Origin: Chloroflexota bacterium
GTDB taxonomy: Bacteria > Chloroflexota > UBA5177 > JANWHV01
Assembly: GCA_025450375.1 (NCBI GenBank)
Contig: JANWHO010000159.1
Coordinates: 1-10,518 of the forward strand
Length of the DNA stretch: 10,518 nt
Direction: 5' to 3'
Shown: piece after piece, positions 1 through 5,361 of the stretch
Layout of the letters: each line of letters begins with the position of its first letter
Position numbering within the stretch: the first letter of the stretch is position 1
Made by a program: the position numbers and the translations under genes
The notes under the pieces: generated by a model
The model's input: only the letters and a program-made list of their open reading frames with translations
Told to the model about the DNA's origin: nothing
Database searches by the model: none

Positions 1-80
1 AGTTCCAGGCGGTGGAGGAAGACGAGGCGATTTTCGAGGCGGATGATCTTTCCTCCGAGCAGCTCGATAATCCCGAGTAA
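1..80 (+). CDS. 3' end of an unrecognised gene with an acidic tail
   Basis: The frame starting at base 3 is open from the window edge to a TAA at 78-80 and gives about 25 residues, very rich in Glu and Asp (for example AVEEDEAIFEADD). Only the C-terminus is visible, so no family can be named; acidic tails of this kind occur on many abundant cytoplasmic proteins. The codons have strong G at first positions, which supports this frame over the Arg/Ser-rich frame 1. The same frame continues without another stop for 24 codons after the TAA (see next entry), so the true end of the protein is uncertain. Confidence 0.5.
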   Translation, partial: FQAVEEDEAIFEADDLSSEQLDNPE

Positions 81-155
81 GCCACCGCGCCGGAGTTCGA
101 GGACGAGGTCGAGCAAGCGGAAACCGCCAAGGACAAGGAGCCAAAGGCGGAATAG
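81..155 (+). other. in-frame coding-like extension beyond the TAA stop
   Basis: Directly after the TAA at 78-80 the same frame reads 24 more codons to a TAG at 153-155. The product is again acidic and Ala/Glu/Lys-rich (it ends AKDKEPKAE). Most codons begin with a purine, largely G, and about 19 of 24 end in G or C, like real coding sequence in this window. A simple reading is that the gene once ended at the TAG and a point mutation to TAA shortened it. Chance, or an error in the assembly, is also possible. The hairpin that looks like this gene's terminator lies after the TAG. Confidence 0.4.
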
Positions 156-165
156 TCGGATAGAG

Positions 166-207
166 GGCCCAGGCCGAGAAGCAGCGGGCTGCTTCTCGGC
201 CTGGGCC
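166..207 (+). terminator. long perfect hairpin, probable transcription terminator
   Basis: Bases 166-184 pair perfectly with 189-207 (19 bp) around a CGGG tetraloop. The arm begins GGCCCAGGCCGAG. It lies 10 bases after the TAG at 153-155 and 36 bases before the next start codon. No T-run follows on either strand, so it is not a classic rho-independent terminator; it may act as a U-less terminator or a 3' stabilising structure. The structure is seen directly, its role is inferred. Confidence 0.6.
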
Positions 208-243
208 GCTTGGCGCGATCGGTAGAGAGCAAGGGAGTACGCG

Positions 244-810
244 ATGACCCGTGAGGAAGGTTTGGCTCTGGTCCGCGAATACATCAAAAACGAGGCGTTG
301 GTCCGCCATTGCCTGGCCGTCGAGGCCGCTATGCGGGCCTACGCGCCGCGGTACGACGGTGACGCGGAGCTCTGGGGCCTGACCGGTCTTTTGCACGACT
401 TCGACTGGGAGATTCACCCCTCGGCCGACCAACACCCCCACCACGGATCGCCCATCCTCCGCGAGCGCGGCGTCCCGGAGCCGATCATTCACGCCATCCT
501 CACCCACGCGGACTATCTGAACATCCCCCGCGTGACCCCGATGGAAAAGGCGCTCGCCGCCTCGGACGAGCTCACCGGGTTGATCACCGCCGCTACCCTG
601 GTCCGCCCTAATAAGTCCATTCATGACCTCGATGTATCCTCGATCAAGAAGAAGTTCAAGGATAAGTCGTTCGCCCGCCAGGTAAACCGCGACGATATTA
701 CCGGTGGCGCCGCCGAACTGGGCGTGGACCTGGATACTCATATCGGATTCGTGCTGAAGGCCATGCGCGGTGTCGCGCCGGCCCTGGGCCTGGAAGGGTC
801 GCCCGCGTGA
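244..810 (+). CDS. HD-domain phosphohydrolase (HDIG-like)
   Basis: The product is 188 residues and almost all of it is one HD metal-dependent phosphohydrolase domain. The metal-binding pattern is complete: His22, the His51-Asp52 pair in GLLHDFDWE, His67 in HPHHG, His83 and His88 in HAILTHADY, and Asp108 in AASDE. Enzymes of this superfamily hydrolyse phosphomonoester or phosphodiester bonds, often in nucleotides or cyclic dinucleotides. No fused sensor, HDOD or GYP motif is present, so the substrate cannot be named. It is probably cytoplasmic, since no signal peptide or membrane segment is seen. The ATG has a good ribosome site (AAGGGAG at 231-237, six bases away). The gene follows the hairpin at 166-207 and ends in GTGA, with no convincing gene directly behind it. 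Confidence 0.85.
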   Translation: MTREEGLALVREYIKNEALVRHCLAVEAAMRAYAPRYDGDAELWGLTGLLHDFDWEIHPSADQHPHHGSPILRERGVPEPIIHAILTHADYLNIPRVTPMEKALAASDELTGLITAATLVRPNKSIHDLDVSSIKKKFKDKSFARQVNRDDITGGAAELGVDLDTHIGFVLKAMRGVAPALGLEGSPA

Positions 811-909
811 CGGCCTCCGCCGCAATCCATCCCCACCCTACCGTATCTACAAGAGATCAGTCATTTTGGATGGAATATGTAGAGGTAACCGTAGTAGGGA
901 CGTGGACAG

Positions 910-918
910 CGGGGATAA
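910..918 (-). promoter_or_regulatory. weak DnaA box (two mismatches)
   Basis: CGGGGATAA reads TTATCCCCG on the minus strand, two mismatches from the consensus TTATCCACA. Alone it would be ignored. It is listed because a stronger copy in the same orientation lies at 986-994 and two perfect boxes lie further right. Confidence 0.25.
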
Positions 919-985
919 CCGCCGCGGACCAGAGGAGATCCGGCTCGGCGACCGCGTCCGGGCCTGTGGAATCCCTGGGGATGGC

Positions 986-994
986 TGGGGATAA
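986..994 (-). promoter_or_regulatory. near-consensus DnaA box (one mismatch)
   Basis: TGGGGATAA reads TTATCCCCA on the minus strand, one mismatch from TTATCCACA. It points opposite to the two perfect boxes at 1100 and 1121, as in many origins where boxes face each other. Confidence 0.4.
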
Positions 995-1099
995 CAAGGA
1001 CAAGTGGGAGAAGGACCGCCCAAAGCATCCCGCGCTCCCCCCCTCCTTTTCCCCATTTGATCCGGTGCCATATGTGTGGTTGTCCCCCGTTTGCCCTGT

Positions 1100-1129
1100 T
1101 TATCCACACTATTCGGGCCTTTATCCACA
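1100..1129 (+). promoter_or_regulatory. pair of perfect DnaA boxes, 21 bp apart
   Basis: TTATCCACA occurs at 1100-1108 and again at 1121-1129, same orientation, start to start 21 bp, which is two helical turns, so two bound DnaA molecules would lie on the same face. Neither strand of the rest of the window holds another perfect copy that I can find. A given 9-mer is expected about 0.08 times on both strands of a window this size at even base composition, so two side by side are unlikely to be chance. The pair ends 17 bp before the GTG proposed as the kinase start, so DnaA could also control that gene. Confidence 0.7.
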
Positions 1130-1146
1130 GATGGTCGGGGCACACC

Positions 1147-2583
1147 GTGAGTAGAGCCCCCGTGCCGGACCTCTTTGTCGGCATCGATTTGGGGACCGCG
1201 CGGGTGAAAGTAGGGCTCTTCCATGCCAATGGATCGCTCCTCGCCCTCCATATCATTCCTCACGCGGGCGAGATGATCCCCGAGCGCGGCGCCGTGACCC
1301 AGGATGCCGCCGCGTGGTGGGACGCGGTATGCGCCGCGCTCCGCCGCATGAACCGCTCCGGGGATCTCTCGTACGTCACCGCCGTTGCAGTGTGCGGCCA
1401 GGGCCCAACCTTGGTGGCCACTGACAGTCAACTCCGTCCGCGGAGTCCCGCCCTCACTTGGATGGATAAAAGGGCCCAGGCGGAGGCCGATGAGCTTGGC
1501 GCCGCCCTGGGACGCCCGGTGGATCCCGGACACTACGTGGCCAAGGCCCTGCGTCTGCATCGCACCGATCCCGATGCCGAGCGGCGTTGGTATTTCCAGT
1601 CGTGGGACTACCTGGCCTCGTTGCTCTCCGGCGTCCCCCATGCCTCCTCCACCTGGTTCGAGGATGAAATCGGGCAGTCCGGCCTCCCGCGCGACCATTT
1701 CCCCCCCTATGTGGAAGCGGGAACGCCGGTGGGGACCGTCACCGCCGCCGCCGCCGCGCGCACGGGGCTGCGCGAGGGGACACTGGTCGTGGCCGGCACC
1801 AACGATGGGATTGCCTCCTGCATCGGCGCCGGACTTACCCGTGTGGGCCAATCCGTGATCCTGGGGGGCACCTCGGGCGGCTTCGTCCATTGCGGCGAAC
1901 CGGGGCCGGGCGCCTGGGCTCCCCCACCCGGCACCTATCCCGAACCGCCGGGTTGCCGCTATCTCGGAGCTACCATATCCTCCAGCGGCCTGGCCCTGGA
2001 TTGGCTGGGCGGCCTCTTTGGCGTCCGCGTCTACGATGAGTGGCTGGAGGCGGCCGCCGCCGTTCCCGTCGGCGCCGAGGGTCTGCTGCTGTTGCCGTAT
2101 CTGGCCGGGCTTTTCCTCCCCTACACGGCGGATGACCGAGGCCCGGTGCGCGATGCCGAGGCGCGCGGGGTTCTCTTTGGCCTCCGCGCCACCCATACCA
2201 CGCCGCACCTGGTTCGGGCCGTGGTGGAGGGAGTCACCTACGCGATTCGCCAGGTCTATGAAGCGACCGCGGCCTCCGGGGTGGCCGCCGCGGTGACGGT
2301 GGGGGGCCAGGCGCACAGTCCCCTATGGAACCAGATCAAGGCCGACGTGCTGGGCTTGCCGATCGACGTGCCGTCCGTGGTGGAGGCGGGGGCATTGGGC
2401 GCGGCCTGCCTGGCGGCGGGCAGCGGCGCCTATGCCGACATGTGGGAGGCCGCGCGGGCCATGGCGCGGATCCAGGAGCGTTTGGAACCGGAGCCGGCGG
2501 CGCGCGAGCACTACCAGCGCCTCTATCGCGATGTGTATCTCCCGCTCTATCCTCGCGTACGGGATCTCTTCAAGCAACTCTAA
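1147..2583 (+). CDS. FGGY-family carbohydrate kinase (xylulokinase-like)
   Basis: The 478-residue product is a cytoplasmic FGGY sugar kinase, which transfers phosphate from ATP to a sugar or polyol. The N-terminal domain opens with VGIDLGTARVKVGLF (Asp14, phosphate 1 loop). A VCGQGP and TWMDKRA region resembles the substrate site of xylulokinases. The C-terminal domain has AGTNDGIAS with the likely catalytic base Asp220, GGTSGG, and the family signature with GGQ at 386-388, Trp394 and Glu413 before AGALGAA. Length is normal for the family (about 480-510). The exact sugar is not certain. The start is chosen at GTG 1147 with GGGG at 1137-1140. An upstream ATG at 1057 would add 30 residues unlike any FGGY N-terminus and would read through both DnaA boxes; GTG 1162 is also possible. 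It ends five bases from the convergent regulator gene. No sugar transporter or isomerase is adjacent. Confidence 0.87.
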   Translation: MSRAPVPDLFVGIDLGTARVKVGLFHANGSLLALHIIPHAGEMIPERGAVTQDAAAWWDAVCAALRRMNRSGDLSYVTAVAVCGQGPTLVATDSQLRPRSPALTWMDKRAQAEADELGAALGRPVDPGHYVAKALRLHRTDPDAERRWYFQSWDYLASLLSGVPHASSTWFEDEIGQSGLPRDHFPPYVEAGTPVGTVTAAAAARTGLREGTLVVAGTNDGIASCIGAGLTRVGQSVILGGTSGGFVHCGEPGPGAWAPPPGTYPEPPGCRYLGATISSSGLALDWLGGLFGVRVYDEWLEAAAAVPVGAEGLLLLPYLAGLFLPYTADDRGPVRDAEARGVLFGLRATHTTPHLVRAVVEGVTYAIRQVYEATAASGVAAAVTVGGQAHSPLWNQIKADVLGLPIDVPSVVEAGALGAACLAAGSGAYADMWEAARAMARIQERLEPEPAAREHYQRLYRDVYLPLYPRVRDLFKQL

Positions 2584-2588
2584 TGCTT

Positions 2589-3176
2589 TTAGAACAGGAA
2601 CAACCAGCGGCGGCGGCGGCCATGCTCCTGAGCGAATTCCTCCATCCGTTTGATCGCGCTGGTATGCAGGGCAATCGCCGCCGTATGGGTCTCCTCCAGC
2701 CGGTTTTGCAGGCTCTCAATTCGTTGTTCCAGGGATTGCACGCGGGCTTCCCGGTCCTCCAGACGCTTCCGGTATTGCTCGGCAAGGGCCCGCCATTCGT
2801 CAGCCGCTCGCGACATGGGAGCCAGGAGGGTTTGCACCTGTTCGGCCAGGGTGGGAGCGAGATCGGTGGTTGGGAGCCGTTCCAGTCGTTCCTCGGCCTC
2901 CGGAGTCGGAGCCGGATGCTCCAGTGACTGGGCGCCCTGACCCAGCCGGGTCCGGATCTCGCTGTAGGGCAAATGGTTGCCGCGCAAGTCCCGAATCGCG
3001 CGCAGCACCCGCAAGTCATCCTCGGTGAAAAAGCGGGGGCGGCCCGCCTCCGGATTAGCCGAGCTACCAAGGAAGTCCTTGAATTCGTCCACCCAACTTC
3101 TCAGGGTATTGCTATTCTTGTCGTAGAGACCAAGTTGAGCCGACGCCTCGCCAATCCGGTAGAGTACCTGTTCCAT
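2589..3176 (-). CDS. MerR-type DNA-binding protein with a C-terminal coiled coil
   Basis: The 195-residue product starts with a MerR-like winged helix-turn-helix (about residues 4-75): YRIGEAS, then NTLRSWVDEF, a GRPRFFTEDDL wing region and LRVLRAIRDLR. A linker follows, then a long coiled coil from about 105 to 185 rich in Glu, Arg, Gln and Leu (RVQSLEQRIESLQNRL), and a basic-aromatic end (GRRRRWLFLF). There is no cysteine-rich effector site of the metal-sensing kind. The layout resembles MlrA/RacA-like members, in which the coiled coil drives assembly, so either a transcription role or a DNA-organising role is possible. The start is uncertain: ATG 3176 is chosen, while GTG 3203 would add nine residues and has AGGG five bases upstream. 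The gene is divergent from the response regulator and tail-to-tail with the kinase. Confidence 0.75.
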   Translation of the reverse strand: MEQVLYRIGEASAQLGLYDKNSNTLRSWVDEFKDFLGSSANPEAGRPRFFTEDDLRVLRAIRDLRGNHLPYSEIRTRLGQGAQSLEHPAPTPEAEERLERLPTTDLAPTLAEQVQTLLAPMSRAADEWRALAEQYRKRLEDREARVQSLEQRIESLQNRLEETHTAAIALHTSAIKRMEEFAQEHGRRRRWLFLF

Positions 3177-3212
3177 CCGCCTCTTCTTTCCACTCCGCTC
3201 CACTTTCGCCCT

Positions 3213-3234
3213 AGTATAGCATAGGAAAGTATAG
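3213..3234 (-). promoter_or_regulatory. direct repeat AGTATAG with -10-like elements before the MerR-like gene
   Basis: AGTATAG occurs at 3213-3219 and 3228-3234, 15 bp apart, in a locally AT-rich patch between the divergent MerR-like and response-regulator genes. On the minus strand each copy contains TATACT, a good -10 element; no convincing -35 is seen at the expected distance. From the nearer copy, transcription would start near 3206, giving a leader of about 30 bases to ATG 3176 but almost none to GTG 3203. The repeats could also bind the MerR-like protein itself. Confidence 0.4.
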
Positions 3235-3289
3235 GCTAAGCTAGGCTGCTGGGATAGGCATGGAGGATGTCACCCCTCAATTTGGCTAT

Positions 3290-3318
3290 TTTATGGCCGC
3301 GGACGCGCGTGTTATAGT
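3290..3318 (+). promoter_or_regulatory. possible promoter of the response regulator gene
   Basis: TATAGT at 3313-3318 matches the -10 consensus in five of six positions. The sequence 17 bp upstream is TTTATG (3290-3295), a poor -35. The start of transcription would be near 3325, leaving a leader of about 30 bases to the ATG at 3356. Weak but well placed. Confidence 0.35.
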
Positions 3319-3355
3319 GGGTGCCAGCCGAGGACGGTTGGGGAAGGAGCATGTC

Positions 3356-3823
3356 ATGGCGGATCGGATCCTGGTAGTAGACGACGATGAGTTGATCTGC
3401 GACCTGGTCAGCGAGACGCTGAATTTCGAGGGTTTCGCGGTCGAAACCGCGTTCAGCGGCGAACAGGCCCTGCGCATGCTGGAAGGCGCGCGTCCCGATC
3501 TGATCTTATTGGACATTATGATGTCTGGCATAAATGGGTTCGAGGTATGCCGGACCATCCTCGGCAACCCCGCCACGCGCGAGATCCCGATCATTTTTCT
3601 CACCGCCAAGGGCCAGTTCGAGGATGAACTGCGTGGCTACGAGGAAGGAGCATTCGACTATATCACCAAGCCTTTCCATCCTCTCACCCTGGCTCCCACG
3701 ATCCGAGAGACCCTGGAAGCCTATAACCACCAAGATTTGGAGGAGAAACGGCAGCGGCGGATCGAGAAACTCCGCGGCTTGCTCAGCCCGCACAACCTCC
3801 GTGATATCGGACGGCGGTCCTGA
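3356..3823 (+). CDS. response regulator with a single receiver domain
   Basis: The 155-residue product is a CheY-like receiver with all key residues: acidic pocket Asp9-Asp10-Asp11, phosphoacceptor Asp53 in LILLDIMM, Thr83 in FLTAKG and Lys105 in TKPF. There is no DNA-binding or enzymatic output domain. After residue 122 comes a charged helix (LEEKRQRRIEKLRGLLSP) that looks like a signalling linker of the kind that joins receivers to cyclases, but the protein stops there. It probably acts by protein contact. No histidine kinase is in the window. The start is clear: AAGGAG at 3344-3349 lies six bases before ATG 3356, and the reading frame upstream to 3260 has no receiver sequence. The AAA+ ATPase follows 90 bp downstream on the same strand and is the obvious candidate partner. 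Confidence 0.88.
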   Translation: MADRILVVDDDELICDLVSETLNFEGFAVETAFSGEQALRMLEGARPDLILLDIMMSGINGFEVCRTILGNPATREIPIIFLTAKGQFEDELRGYEEGAFDYITKPFHPLTLAPTIRETLEAYNHQDLEEKRQRRIEKLRGLLSPHNLRDIGRRS

Positions 3824-3857
3824 GGTGAAAGTGTTCCCTGAAGCCAGAGGAAGGAGG

Positions 3858-3926
3858 ATGTCGGAAAAGGGCGTCTTCCGGGCCCAACAACCTGTCTACA
3901 CCTGGAGTAACGTATGGCGACATTAG
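3858..3926 (+). CDS. possible 22-residue reading frame overlapping the ATPase start
   Basis: ATG 3858 opens a 22-codon frame ending in TAG at 3924-3926, 13 bases inside the ATPase gene. AGAGG at 3846-3850 is seven bases upstream and a perfect AAGGAGG (3851-3857) touches the start codon. The peptide (it starts MSEKGVFRAQQPV) matches nothing I recognise. Translation of this frame could open the ATPase ribosome site. It may also be a chance frame, with the purine-rich tract serving another purpose. Confidence 0.3.
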   Translation: MSEKGVFRAQQPVYTWSNVWRH

Positions 3927-5197
3927 TGGCCCCGGAGGAAACGGCGACAATGGTTCCGCCCAGTGTCAACTCAATCGAGGACACGGGCCTGGATGCCAGC
4001 TTCATCAGCGATCTCTTGCTCAAGCACATCTATTTTGGCGGCGTGATGGCTGGGGCCACCGTGGCCGCCAACATGTGCCTTCCCTACTATCAGGTGATCG
4101 AGGGAATCCTGGAGAGTCTGAAAACCCAGACCTTTGTCGAGGTTCGCGGCAGTACCGGCGTGCTTTCCACGACCTATCGCTACTCGCTCACCGAGAAGGG
4201 CCAGAACCGAGTCAAGGAAGCACTTGAGCGGAATATGTACGCTGGGCCGTGCCCCGTTACTTTGCAGGATTACACGTTCGCCGTGCAGCGGCAGACCATC
4301 CGCAACGTGGTCGTGACGCGCGAGGCATTGGGCGCCGCCTTTAGCCACCTCGTATTCAACCAGCAAACCCTCGATCAGGTGGGCCCCGCGATCAACTCGG
4401 GCCGCTCCATCTTCCTCTTCGGACCGCCCGGTAACGGCAAGACGACGATCGCCGAGGTGTCGGCCACCCTTCTGGGCGGACATATCTACATTCCCCATTC
4501 CATCCAGGTCGAGGGGCAGATCATCCGGGTGTTCGACGATGCCCACCACAACAAGGCGCAGGATACCGACCCCGAATTGGTGGACCAGCGCTGGGTTCTC
4601 TCGAAGCGGCCAGTGGTGATCGTGGGCGGTGAGTTGACCCTGGGTGAGCTGGATCTCAGGATGTCCGAGGAGAGCCGCATCTACGAAGCCCCTCTCCAGA
4701 TGAAGGCCAACTGCGGCATGTTCCTGATCGATGACTTTGGCCGCCAGCAGATTTCCCCCCGCGCCCTGCTCAACCGCTGGATTATCCCCCTGGAGCGGCG
4801 CATCGATTACCTGAGCTTGATTACTGGCAACAAAATGGAAGTCCCCTTCGATGAGTTGCTGATCTTCTCCACCAATCTGGATCCCAAGGATCTGATGGAT
4901 GACGCATTTTTGCGCCGTATTCGCTATAAGATCAACATCACCCCGCCCACCATCGATGAGTTCCGCGAGATCTTCAAGCGCACCTGCGCTCAACGGAGCA
5001 TCGAGTATAACGAGGCGGCCCTTGCCTACATCTACAACGAGTATTATGTGAAACTAGGCATGCAAATGCGTTCATGTCACCCACGCGACCTTCTGGACCA
5101 GTTGATGGACATTGCCCAGTACCTGCGGGTGCGTCCGATGCTGGCCAAGGAGTTGATCGACCTGGCGTGCAAGAGCTATTTCGTGAAACTGCAGTGA
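3914..5197 (+). CDS. AAA+ ATPase with N-terminal winged-helix-like region
   Basis: The product is 427 residues. Residues about 32-104 resemble a winged helix (FISDLLLKHIYFGG, then TTYRYSLTEKGQNRV, a typical wing and last helix). An AAA+ domain follows: Walker A GPPGNGKTT at 170-178, Walker B FLIDDFG at 270-276, sensor 1 IFSTNLDP with Asn321, likely arginine fingers at 334-335 in FLRRIRY, and a helical lid ending near residue 425. The fold is nearer to MoxR-like or Cdc48-like chaperone ATPases than to proteases; no peptidase or sigma54-contact GAFTGA motif is present. It is cytoplasmic with no membrane segment. Its target is unknown. Start: ATG 3914 with TGGAG at 3903-3907. The receiver gene upstream is probably in the same transcript, which suggests phosphorylation-dependent control. 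Similar ATPases sit near pilus or secretion genes in some bacteria, but no such gene is visible here. Confidence 0.8.
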   Translation: MATLVAPEETATMVPPSVNSIEDTGLDASFISDLLLKHIYFGGVMAGATVAANMCLPYYQVIEGILESLKTQTFVEVRGSTGVLSTTYRYSLTEKGQNRVKEALERNMYAGPCPVTLQDYTFAVQRQTIRNVVVTREALGAAFSHLVFNQQTLDQVGPAINSGRSIFLFGPPGNGKTTIAEVSATLLGGHIYIPHSIQVEGQIIRVFDDAHHNKAQDTDPELVDQRWVLSKRPVVIVGGELTLGELDLRMSEESRIYEAPLQMKANCGMFLIDDFGRQQISPRALLNRWIIPLERRIDYLSLITGNKMEVPFDELLIFSTNLDPKDLMDDAFLRRIRYKINITPPTIDEFREIFKRTCAQRSIEYNEAALAYIYNEYYVKLGMQMRSCHPRDLLDQLMDIAQYLRVRPMLAKELIDLACKSYFVKLQ

Positions 5198-5262
5198 CTA
5201 CTCCCAAGGGTAAACCCTAGTTAGAGCACAACAGACGACGCTACAGCGGCTAAAGCAGGTGA

Positions 5263-5304
5263 AGCCCTTCTATCCCAAAGCTGAAGTATTGGGTTTTACG
5301 GGCT
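5263..5304 (+). terminator. nested weak hairpin after the AAA+ gene
   Basis: An inner stem CCCAA/TTGGG (5274-5278 with 5289-5293) is followed at once by TTTT, and an outer AGCCC/GGGCT (5263-5267 with 5300-5304) encloses it. The stems are only five base pairs, so this is a weak candidate terminator for the ATPase transcript. It is the only hairpin with a T-run in the 158-bp gap. Confidence 0.35.
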
Positions 5305-5314
5305 ATCTCTAGAA

Positions 5315-5361
5315 GACAGCTTGGCGCAAGCCCGCTGTCAGTTGTAGGGGTGCACCTACAA
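5315..5361 (-). terminator. two hairpins at the 3' end of purB
   Basis: GACAGC (5315-5320) pairs with GCTGTC (5334-5339); an alternative inner stem GCTTG/CAAGC (5319-5323 with 5327-5331) competes with it. A second hairpin TTGTAGG/CCTACAA (5342-5348 with 5355-5361) overlaps the purB stop codon at 5356-5358. Together they may end purB transcription or protect its 3' end. Neither is followed by a T-run on the minus strand, so the terminator call is tentative. Confidence 0.4.

Larger units (their letters stand above)
811..1146. other. gene-free stretch with DnaA boxes
   Basis: This 336-bp gap has no convincing gene. Its left part (about 848-900) is visibly richer in A and T than the rest of the window and contains GATCAGTCATTTT. 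A C-rich pyrimidine tract lies at about 1034-1056. Two perfect DnaA boxes lie at the right end, and weaker ones point the other way in the middle. The layout (AT-rich patch, weak boxes, strong boxes) resembles a replication origin or another DnaA-binding locus. No dnaA, dnaN or rpmH gene is visible here to support the origin reading. The upstream region of the sugar kinase gene must also lie here, but I find no clear -35/-10 pair. Confidence 0.5.

Noticed and set aside
43..225. Arg/Ser-rich 60-codon plus-strand frame
   Set aside because: It is the frame-shifted shadow of the acidic reading frame and runs through the terminator hairpin.
1057..1146. 30-residue N-terminal extension of the kinase from ATG 1057
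   Set aside because: FGGY kinases begin close to the VGIDLGT motif; the extension is Cys/His/Pro-rich with no family match and covers both DnaA boxes.
807..1154. 115-codon plus-strand frame joining the HD gene stop (GTGA overlap) to the kinase start
   Set aside because: Codon and residue use do not look like a protein; it spans the DnaA boxes and the AT-rich patch, and no domain is recognisable.
847..2316. 489-codon minus-strand frame
   Set aside because: It is antisense to the well-supported kinase; the GC-rich third positions of the kinase keep the opposite frame open. The product is low-complexity Gly/Arg/Pro-rich.
3260..3355. Extension of the response regulator to ATG 3260
   Set aside because: The ATG at 3356 has an ideal AAGGAG site and starts the receiver fold at the normal place; the extension covers the probable promoter.
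3971..4993. 340-codon minus-strand frame opposite the AAA+ gene
   Set aside because: The plus strand carries complete Walker and sensor motifs; the minus frame has no motif and is a mirror of codon bias.
5198..5355. Possible tRNA or small RNA gene in the gap between the AAA+ gene and purB
   Set aside because: No cloverleaf, T-loop sequence (GGTTCGA) or acceptor pairing can be found; only short hairpins.
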